From Amanita rubescens (lineage: Eukaryota > Basidiomycota > Agaricomycetes > Agaricales > Amanitaceae): 39,592 bases of DNA. This document shows, in pieces, positions 1-9,600 of the stretch (its first letter is position 1; each line of letters begins with the position of its first letter). The notes under the pieces are model-generated. The model did no database searches, was not told the origin of the DNA, and saw nothing but the letters and a program-made list of their open reading frames with translations. A program made the position numbers and the translations under genes. Location: NCBI GenBank assembly GCA_015039365.1, contig WION01000490.1:1-39592 (forward strand), written 5' to 3'.

Positions 1-48
1 GGCTCTGGCAACGACCACTCGGAGTACTTCGATTGTGGCAGTGAGTAG
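1..48 (+). CDS. possible 3' end of a gene cut by the window edge
   Basis: Frame 1 from base 1 reads 15 codons (GSGNDHSEYFDCGSE) and then TAG. The residues have a normal protein composition, but 15 codons is far too short to prove coding, and no family can be named. If real, it is the last exon of a plus-strand gene that lies outside the window. Confidence 0.15.
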   Translation, partial: GSGNDHSEYFDCGSE

Positions 49-1030
49 AATCTCTTCCATCACTTTGAAAATCTTATCAGGGCCCGTTCGGAGTTCCTCT
101 AACTCGAAGTTTTCCACCGATACCCACCACCCACGCCAACCGCTTAGCGCTACCCCCCGGATCTCGCCTGCCAAACCTGTATGAATACTACTATATGCGT
201 TCCTTTTTCAAGTCTTGAGCTCACAAGTTATCCAGGCAATGGCTAATGCTGAATTCCGTTCTATACCACATTGAGCAAGGTTGTTACCATTGATCTAAGG
301 TTACTAGAATGTGATTTCGTGTACATGATAATCTATAAATTTGTTTACGTAGAATGCATTGAGGTTATTGGAATAAAAAAGTTTCCGTGGAATCATCTTT
401 GACCCTGCAGCTCCCAATTAAATGAGCAGCGTGTAATATCATGTCCGTGAAACCGACTTCAAAGCACTGCCCGTCATTTTTAGTGATTGTTCCACCAGGG
501 AACATTGAGGGTTGTTATCAGTGACTATTAGTATGAGATTCCAACCGGCTTATCGCCCACTGCTGACCACTTGCGATCACGCTGTCCGGGTCCGGCGTCC
601 ACCGTCCACCGCCCAGTCCACCGCCCACCGCCGAACATCAGCGCATCAACTGTCCACTGTCCACCACCGCCGAACATCCACCGGTCCACCGTCCACCGCC
701 GAACGTCCACCATCCACCACTACTATCAACTTCATGTTCGGTGTTTTAATTTCAATCTCCGACGCTTCGCCGGTGTGCGTTGAGAGTCCCATTAATATTA
801 GTGGCAGTAGGAGCCATTTTGGTGCATTATTGGGTATAAACGAAGTTTAAAAGATTATGATACAAATATGATTGTTCTTTCACGTAGCGGGACCTGCGGC
901 ACTCGTGCCGCCATCGATAAGTTTATATGTGTCTTAGGCATGCGATGCGGTATACAAATGTAGCCAAAAACATACGTTGTGACGCCAACCGTCACACCAA
1001 CTTCCCCGTCGCCCCGTCGCTCCCTCTCCC
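49..1030. other. stretch without a supported gene
   Basis: No supported coding region is seen here. The stretch is AT-richer up to about 540 and then enters a CCACCG-rich minisatellite. The short open frames around 512-850 follow the repeat on both strands and are not convincing. The hairpins that dominate the next 5 kb are not evident here. Confidence 0.5.
590..722. repeat. CCACCG/GAACATC-rich imperfect minisatellite
   Basis: The stretch is made of imperfect copies built on GTCCACCGCC and CGAACATCCACC, for example GTCCACCGTCCACCGCC followed by CCGCCGAACATC in several variants. Copies differ by substitutions and length, so the array is old or slipped. It creates spurious Pro/His/Thr-rich open frames on the plus strand and Trp/Gly-rich ones on the minus strand. 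Confidence 0.6.
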
Positions 1031-1031
1031 C

Positions 1032-4000
1032 ACAAGTCTCAAAGACTTGTTGTTTGAACTCTTTGGAGTTCTGCCACCAGCCCCAACCGTCAACACCTTC
1101 TTTGACCCTTTTGAAGCCTACAGGATCCCATGGACCCCTCTACTGCCAGGACCACCACGGGCTCCACCAGCCCTCAAACTCTCTTACCTTCCACCGCCTG
1201 TCATTTTCGAATGTCAGGAACCCCCATCACTGCTTCTGGCACCTCTACCTGAAGCGATTACGCTTCCACTCGAAATACCTGGAACGCTTCGAGCGTTGCC
1301 AACCGTTGTCATACCGGTGCCCCGGCACCAACTCTGCAAACCCTTCCTCCCTCCTCTCTCACTTGAAGCCGACGAGCTTCCACCTGGCACCATAACGACA
1401 GGCTTGACCTGTCTTCACCAAGCATTTCCTAATCACCACTCTCAACGTGTTTGCAAGAACAAACGTAATCCTTGCTACTTCGGCGACCGGATCGCCTACT
1501 CTATGCCTCATGTCCAGGGTGCCTTCTCCATATGGTCCTTCGGGTGCGTCCCTTGGGACGTACATTGAATGATAGGCCTCCCTCACTCTATAAGCTGAAA
1601 ATCACCATCGAGTGATTTACCGTATGTCTCTCACCATAGTGTTTACGTTTCTTTTTGTTACGCATCACTCCCCTCATATACGCCCGAAGGCGCCATGCAT
1701 ACCGTGTACAGTCTCATCTGTCTATTACCTTGCTACCGATTTGAAATTCCTATTATAAAAAAAAGAAAAAAAGAGAAGGAAGCCACCCGCAAGCTACGCC
1801 TATAGCCATTCAAAGAGTCTCGGCTCCCGAGACTCGAAACACGCCCGAACGAGCTCAGTTGACCCATTCTAAAGCTAGTCCGAGCTCTGCGAAGCCGGAC
1901 AACCCTCCTAAACCTCAGGGATTCAAGATGAGTCCCCGGAATGTTGCTCACAAGCCAATACTGGCTCACAACCCTCAAACCTGTCCCGGAGATGGTCTTA
2001 CCCATCTTCTGACCTTCAATCAGCTCTGGCATGCATGCTAAGGCTGGAGAACAGTCTAAGAAGACCGTTCTGAGTACCAGAGAGCTCCCGAAGGGAAACT
2101 CTCGTATCAGCATCAAGTCTTCTGGCCGAGCCGTCTCGACTTCCACTCCGAAACGTCAGGATGTTGAGAAACAACCTGGAAAGGCTGAAGTCAATCCTAC
2201 GAAAGGAACGAATGCACTTAAACACCTACCTGCACAGTCTAAGACAGCCTCCTCACTGTCAAGACCCTCGCCCGTCATTATCTCCTCAACTCGCCCTCCT
2301 CCGACTCGTCCTTCCAAAGACAGGGCTTCGACACCTTTCCCTGTAGTCTCGAAACGACGCGCATCGAGCTTCGTAAGTACAAATCACGTAGTAAATATTA
2401 ATACTATGCACCGTTTGATGGAGACCCTCTCTCGGGTCTCCAATGAATCTTTTTCACCACCGTCTGGTGAAAACCCGTCTTCTCCTGTTACGGGAGAAGC
2501 CACACTATTCGCTGAATCCAGGGGAGAGCCACCTCACTCTCCCAAAACCCACGAGTGTTTCGCTGAGCGCACTACTCAAATTCAAAGACTCATCGGCGCA
2601 CGAGTCACAACCTTTTCCTTTTCGGATGAAATGGAGAAGAAACGGCGGATCTACGATACCGTCGTCAAGATTCAAATCAATAGAAGTGAAGAAAACGTAC
2701 CTGAAGATACAGTAGCTGCCACACTGCCATTCTCCACATCCGTTCCCTCGTCCATCCGTCTTGCGCCAACCACATCCACTCGTTCACCTTCGGACGAGTG
2801 TTCACCGCCTGTCAGTGAGGTGGTACCCGGACGACGCATCCTAAGCGTCATCAATAAGATGCGAGTGAATTACTGCGCTCACCTTATACCGGGACTGCTC
2901 GAAGACAGTCCCAACAACCCATAGCTCCTTCGAGGAATGAAGGAGAGCAGCTCGCGAGAGCCGCAGCCTGTATTCGGGAGCGTATGAACTGACGCTCCCT
3001 CGCCTGTGACGAATCCGTTCGTCATGCTTCAAATGATCCACCTGACGAGGCTGCCGACCCCGAATCGGATTCTAGACGACTGAATACACGAGTCGTCAAT
3101 AAAGAAATAGAAGCGAGCGTGATGATACGCTCACCTAAACCTGAAGACTCGGAATACCCTCCGGTACGACCCGATGCTACTCGCCAACAGCTCAAGACCC
3201 GGAGAGCGAACGAGCTCTCCTCTGAGCATTCTGAATCCATCACGCGGCTTCCTGGCCCTGTGTTTGACGAGACGAGCATCCAACGGCAGCGAGAACTGCA
3301 CGCCGTCAGTAACGTGGATATGAGCATGGACACATGCTCACCTCAGGATGTACCCAATACGGCCCTCATGCCGTTATACTCGTCTGCGTCTGCCTACCCT
3401 ACGCAGGCCTCTCCATCCTTCCAGTCGAGACCCTGCTTGATTCGCATCGGCTGGTTCGTCCATCCACACAGTCGAGTGTTGAACTCGACTGGCTTCATAC
3501 ATCCCGACAACGTCCTTGGGATGTCATCAATACGTCAATAACCCGGCGAGTGCCAACGAGTACTCACCTGAGTCTAAGGCCGAATGTACCGAGCCTTCTC
3601 CCATCATAACTGAATCAGGAAGAACTCTGCAATTCGGCCCCCTATTCCCTCAAAAAGCTTCATATCAGCCAAATGGAGCAACAATTCGACAGCGCAACCT
3701 GTGGGCTGTCAGTAACGTGAAAACAAGTGCCGTTTGGTACTCACTCGATTCCCCTGCGGTCCCCCTACCGCGTTCACGTATACCAGCCGATCCACAGCTG
3801 GTTCCTCCAATCCTTCAGCTGAATGTCCAGCTGAAACCTTCGGAGCTTCCCCATGTCTTGAGACCCGAAGTTCCCAACGATATCCTTCGGATATCGTTAA
3901 TGCTAAGTTCGACTTGAGTGCCAACTGGTACTCGCCTCAACCCGTGGTGGTACTCACACCGCATATGCCCAAACGCACCAGCCAAGCTGTTGCTTTCGCC

Positions 4001-6004
4001 CTTTGCTGTAGTCGTGGCATGTTGTTGAGAATGATGTGGGTCCTCCGTGTCATTACCTTCTGTGCAATCAGGAATCGCGAGGCCGAAGAGACGGAGTACA
4101 CAATCATCCACGAGTACATTGAGGACGACGAGGCTCCCACCTCAGCCCCTCCTTATGCCTACATCGACGCCAAGACCACCACGAGCCCATACTTCCGCCT
4201 GAGCCTTTGTGGTGGGCGGAAACTCCTGGTTCTGCGTGCGTCGAACGTATTTGGTGCGCCCGCTGTAAACCGCCCTAAGTAGCGGTCATCTGGAGACGAC
4301 AAATCTGTTTTGTCATCAATAAAACAAATTATACGGGTGACAACCGCTCACTCTTAAGTCGCGCAGTACGAATACTGCCCACACCATTCAACTTCCTTCG
4401 CATCAGCCACTTGAGGCTACGACGATCAAATATCGACGTTTCCCGATTTACAAGCACTCTGACGAGGTCGCCACGTCATCGCCACTCTCTCGTCTCCCTT
4501 GTTGTTCATCCTCTTGTGGTATTTGCGAATTGATTCGGAGGGCTAAATCCGAGCCCTCCACACACGTAAATGTGTAAATTATGAATATATTATATCAACT
4601 ATATGAAATAACGACATTGAATTATATATGACTCAAATTAATCAACTTACTTGGAAGGACTCGCCAGAGTCTCCACAAATCTAATCCTAACTTCCCTCTT
4701 CTTGTAAGAAAGGAAGGAACTCGTGACGAGTTAGATTCATCGCGATCCAAGAAAATCGGAGAGTTCCAACGAACTCTCCAAGTAATCATTGAGGATTCAA
4801 TTCTGAGTCCTCGTCCATTCTACACACTCTGGATCATTGCGCTAGTGCATCTCGCAGTCAATACGAGCAGAATAGAGAAATAAAGAGAAAAGGAGACTTA
4901 CATATCCTCGTAGTCTCCACCCCTTCTCCCTCTCTAATTCCATCTGCCTTCCTGGCCCTCGCACGCACTTGTTTCTGCATCGATCCAACGAGCGAGAGGT
5001 CGACGCGGAGTCCCGCCCTCGAGACCGACAATCGTCCAGGTCTCAAATAAATCCTCGAAAGGACTCGTACTGAGTCCTCCCACCTCTTAACGTCCGACAA
5101 GCCGGGATAGCTGCGCCTGTGCAATGCAGTTAATACGAATCAAAATGAGCGGAAAACGAGAACGCACCCGCTTCCAAAGCTGCTCTCTCGCAGTCTACCC
5201 CGTCTACTCCCTCTCCCGGCCGTAAGCCAATCACAACGGACAAAACGGCGACGCTACAACGTCGTCAATAAATCATTATTCCCGGGTATAAGAAACTTAC
5301 CTATTTATACCCTTAACCTCGTATGGGAACTCGAACTCATACGAGAGTTCCCGCAATTGCTATCCGACGCCCGTTTTTTCCTTCTTGAAGGGGAAGAGGC
5401 GCTGGGCGTGTAGTGATAATCAAATCATTCAAGACGATGGAGAGTTCAAACGAACTCTCCGAATATTTACAATCGGGATTCGAATGAGTCTCTTCCTCTG
5501 GACAACTAACGGACGGCCAGTTTAAGACACTGCGCCTATACGACGCATTTATTATAAACATGGGAGCAAAGAGAATCACAGGGTTTACCTAGTCCCGAAG
5601 CTGCGCACACTGCGGCAGCATGCTGGCTCCAGCCCTCGCATTTCGGCCGCGTTCTGCTGAAAGAGAGAGGGTCGACCCTAAGTCTCGTGCGTGGAAGTGA
5701 TGGGCGACCCATAGTCTTTCCATCACCTCCCTCTCGCCTATCGTCCGTTGGCAGGAAAACCGATAGGGGCTCACTTCTGAGTCCCAGGAAACGATAAGTG
5801 AAGCTGTGAAAGCAGTCAGCCGAGGAAACGAGAGAGCGATAAGGAAAACGCACCATCAAGATCCTTCTCGTTCACCTGTGCCCGTCATCGCACCTCCTAA
5901 GCTCCCTCATCCGTCGATAACGCCGTATTGGATTCTCGGTGTGCTCCTGAAGTTGGAGCTCCCTTCCCGCCTTGGATTGTTGCAAGAGCCCGCGACTCGC
6001 GGGC
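1032..6004. repeat. field of short hairpins with unrelated stems
   Basis: Short inverted repeats with 6-9 bp stems and 2-13 nt loops occur every 50-120 bp. Checked examples: 1032-1050 (ACAAGTCT), 1056-1071, 1251-1266, 1283-1297, 1316-1329, 1397-1413, 1482-1496, 1599-1618, 1815-1835 (GAGTCTCGG), 2420-2441 (GGAGACCC), 2451-2473 (TTTTCACCA), 3469-3491 (CAGTCGAGT), 3877-3897 (ACGATATCC), 4537-4559 (GGAGGGCT), 4758-4779 and 5439-5460 (both GGAGAGTTC with loops CAAC and AAAC), and 5988-6004 (GCCCGCG). Most stems are unrelated in sequence, so this is not one amplified palindrome. Some pair only if G-U is allowed, for example GAGGATTCA with TGAGTCCTC near 4791-4813, which hints at RNA-level pairing. 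No hairpins of this density are seen in 1-1000. Confidence 0.75.
1595..5853 (-). other. putative intron-rich minus-strand transcription unit, product unknown
   Basis: Read on the minus strand, this stretch holds a series of candidate spliceosomal introns of 40-60 nt. Plus coordinates: 5804-5853, 5530-5588, 5254-5300, 5111-5167, 4842-4901, 4599-4650 (weak), 4305-4351, 3885-3935 (GC donor), 3699-3744, 3515-3567, 3296-3341, 3080-3134, 2841-2882, 2651-2700, 2369-2411 (weak), 2185-2229, 1961-2001 (weak) and 1595-1634. Donors are GTGAGC, GTGAGT, GTAAGT, GTACGT or GTGCGT. Most have TTGAC, CTGAC or TGATGAC about 8-20 nt before an AG acceptor. The implied exons are 86-370 nt. Several have one open frame (about 70 codons each in 5589-5803 and 4902-5110), but 4651-4841 has stops in all three frames. 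The unit may be a noncoding RNA, a decayed gene, or a gene whose introns I have partly misplaced. No domain is recognised. Confidence 0.45.
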
Positions 6005-6019
6005 GTCACATGACTACCA

Positions 6020-6616
6020 TCGGAGTTTGATTATAATGATAACCTCTGTCGTAATACTTATTACTATAGCAACAACAAACAACCACCACCTTTTGGTGAT
6101 CTGTCAAGCAATATTAGTGGTGTGAATACTGCTTGTCTACCATCACCACAAGTGCTGTTTTAATGCACTTAACATGCACCTGCCTACACAACAATGATTG
6201 CTGGGTGCTCCCACCACTAAAGTACTACCTACTCCCCACTGTCTACCACTATAGAGTCACCATTGGTGCTACCACCACAGCCACTCACTGAGTACTAACA
6301 GGTACAACCTTTTGTTGCCCTCATCATCTCCATCACTGTGTTTGGATTTGGTTCTATTCCCATGGAGTAGCACAAGTAGTAATTACTACTAATTAGTCTA
6401 TCTGAACAGTGCAAGTCAGTTTGAGGCTAGTAGTACAGGTACCACATTGAGCTACTGTATGGTTACTACTATTTTTGACCGATACACTAGTAATTACTGG
6501 TACCATTACTGTCTCTACCAGAACTTGTGCAGCAACTATGACCACAATGGTCCACTACAACTGCCACCCCCTTGCCACCACTACTGACTCAAAAGGGCTA
6601 TCATTGTCTACTCATT
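6020..6616 (+). repeat. left arm of the giant inverted repeat
   Basis: This is a non-satellite arm pairing with 16854-17440. The inner part is essentially identical to the other arm. The outermost 120 bp differ by several substitutions and small indels: a 7-bp indel near 6056, a 3-bp TTA indel near 6113, and a G/T change near 6095. It is rich in TACCAC and CACTAC steps with no long open frame. Confidence 0.8.
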
Positions 6617-9600
6617 GGGGGTGTACCCCTGCAGTTCCCTAGTGTCCTGTCGTCCACCAGGGTACATCGGGGGTGTACCCCTGCAGTTCCCTAGTGTCCT
6701 GTCGTCCACCAGGGTACATCGGGGGTGTACCCCTGCAGTTCCCTAGTGTCCTGTCGTCCACCAGGGTACATCGGGGGTGTACCCCTGCAGTTCCCTAGTG
6801 TCCTGTCGTCCACCAGGGTACATCGGGGGTGTACCCCTGCAGTTCCCTAGTGTCCTGTCGTCCACCAGGGTACATCGGGGGTGTACCCCTGCAGTTCCCT
6901 AGTGTCCTGTCGTCCACCAGGGTACATCGGGGGTGTACCCCTGCAGTTCCCTAGTGTCCTGTCGTCCACCAGGGTACATCGGGGGTGTACCCCTGCAGTT
7001 CCCTAGTGTCCTGTCGTCCACCAGGGTACATCGGGGGTGTACCCCTGCAGTTCCCTAGTGTCCTGTCGTCCACCAGGGTACATCGGGGGTGTACCCCTGC
7101 AGTTCCCTAGTGTCCTGTCGTCCACCAGGGTACATCGGGGGTGTACCCCTGCAGTTCCCTAGTGTCCTGTCGTCCACCAGGGTACATCGGGGGTGTACCC
7201 CTGCAGTTCCCTAGTGTCCTGTCGTCCACCAGGGTACATCGGGGGTGTACCCCTGCAGTTCCCTAGTGTCCTGTCGTCCACCAGGGTACATCGGGGGTGT
7301 ACCCCTGCAGTTCCCTAGTGTCCTGTCGTCCACCAGGGTACATCGGGGGTGTACCCCTGCAGTTCCCTAGTGTCCTGTCGTCCACCAGGGTACATCGGGG
7401 GTGTACCCCTGCAGTTCCCTAGTGTCCTGTCGTCCACCAGGGTACATCGGGGGTGTACCCCTGCAGTTCCCTAGTGTCCTGTCGTCCACCAGGGTACATC
7501 GGGGGTGTACCCCTGCAGTTCCCTAGTGTCCTGTCGTCCACCAGGGTACATCGGGGGTGTACCCCTGCAGTTCCCTAGTGTCCTGTCGTCCACCAGGGTA
7601 CATCGGGGGTGTACCCCTGCAGTTCCCTAGTGTCCTGTCGTCCACCAGGGTACATCGGGGGTGTACCCCTGCAGTTCCCTAGTGTCCTGTCGTCCACCAG
7701 GGTACATCGGGGGTGTACCCCTGCAGTTCCCTAGTGTCCTGTCGTCCACCAGGGTACATCGGGGGTGTACCCCTGCAGTTCCCTAGTGTCCTGTCGTCCA
7801 CCAGGGTACATCGGGGGTGTACCCCTGCAGTTCCCTAGTGTCCTGTCGTCCACCAGGGTACATCGGGGGTGTACCCCTGCAGTTCCCTAGTGTCCTGTCG
7901 TCCACCAGGGTACATCGGGGGTGTACCCCTGCAGTTCCCTAGTGTCCTGTCGTCCACCAGGGTACATCGGGGGTGTACCCCTGCAGTTCCCTAGTGTCCT
8001 GTCGTCCACCAGGGTACATCGGGGGTGTACCCCTGCAGTTCCCTAGTGTCCTGTCGTCCACCAGGGTACATCGGGGGTGTACCCCTGCAGTTCCCTAGTG
8101 TCCTGTCGTCCACCAGGGTACATCGGGGGTGTACCCCTGCAGTTCCCTAGTGTCCTGTCGTCCACCAGGGTACATCGGGGGTGTACCCCTGCAGTTCCCT
8201 AGTGTCCTGTCGTCCACCAGGGTACATCGGGGGTGTACCCCTGCAGTTCCCTAGTGTCCTGTCGTCCACCAGGGTACATCGGGGGTGTACCCCTGCAGTT
8301 CCCTAGTGTCCTGTCGTCCACCAGGGTACATCGGGGGTGTACCCCTGCAGTTCCCTAGTGTCCTGTCGTCCACCAGGGTACATCGGGGGTGTACCCCTGC
8401 AGTTCCCTAGTGTCCTGTCGTCCACCAGGGTACATCGGGGGTGTACCCCTGCAGTTCCCTAGTGTCCTGTCGTCCACCAGGGTACATCGGGGGTGTACCC
8501 CTGCAGTTCCCTAGTGTCCTGTCGTCCACCAGGGTACATCGGGGGTGTACCCCTGCAGTTCCCTAGTGTCCTGTCGTCCACCAGGGTACATCGGGGGTGT
8601 ACCCCTGCAGTTCCCTAGTGTCCTGTCGTCCACCAGGGTACATCGGGGGTGTACCCCTGCAGTTCCCTAGTGTCCTGTCGTCCACCAGGGTACATCGGGG
8701 GTGTACCCCTGCAGTTCCCTAGTGTCCTGTCGTCCACCAGGGTACATCGGGGGTGTACCCCTGCAGTTCCCTAGTGTCCTGTCGTCCACCAGGGTACATC
8801 GGGGGTGTACCCCTGCAGTTCCCTAGTGTCCTGTCGTCCACCAGGGTACATCGGGGGTGTACCCCTGCAGTTCCCTAGTGTCCTGTCGTCCACCAGGGTA
8901 CATCGGGGGTGTACCCCTGCAGTTCCCTAGTGTCCTGTCGTCCACCAGGGTACATCGGGGGTGTACCCCTGCAGTTCCCTAGTGTCCTGTCGTCCACCAG
9001 GGTACATCGGGGGTGTACCCCTGCAGTTCCCTAGTGTCCTGTCGTCCACCAGGGTACATCGGGGGTGTACCCCTGCAGTTCCCTAGTGTCCTGTCGTCCA
9101 CCAGGGTACATCGGGGGTGTACCCCTGCAGTTCCCTAGTGTCCTGTCGTCCACCAGGGTACATCGGGGGTGTACCCCTGCAGTTCCCTAGTGTCCTGTCG
9201 TCCACCAGGGTACATCGGGGGTGTACCCCTGCAGTTCCCTAGTGTCCTGTCGTCCACCAGGGTACATCGGGGGTGTACCCCTGCAGTTCCCTAGTGTCCT
9301 GTCGTCCACCAGGGTACATCGGGGGTGTACCCCTGCAGTTCCCTAGTGTCCTGTCGTCCACCAGGGTACATCGGGGGTGTACCCCTGCAGTTCCCTAGTG
9401 TCCTGTCGTCCACCAGGGTACATCGGGGGTGTACCCCTGCAGTTCCCTAGTGTCCTGTCGTCCACCAGGGTACATCGGGGGTGTACCCCTGCAGTTCCCT
9501 AGTGTCCTGTCGTCCACCAGGGTACATCGGGGGTGTACCCCTGCAGTTCCCTAGTGTCCTGTCGTCCACCAGGGTACATCGGGGGTGTACCCCTGCAGTT

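Noticed and set aside
927..1568. 213-codon Pro/Leu-rich plus-strand frame
   Set aside because: Overlapping frames of similar length exist in the same stretch, composition follows CT-rich sequence, and the hairpins continue through it.
2031..2924. 297-codon plus-strand open frame as a protein gene
   Set aside because: It runs straight through the hairpin field and against the strand that carries the splice signals; it is Ser/Pro-rich without any domain, and nearby plus-strand frames are equally arbitrary.
3734..4282. 182-codon plus-strand frame as a gene
   Set aside because: No motif is recognised, and it crosses a well-formed minus-strand candidate intron (3885-3935); the part after 3960 is only weakly protein-like.
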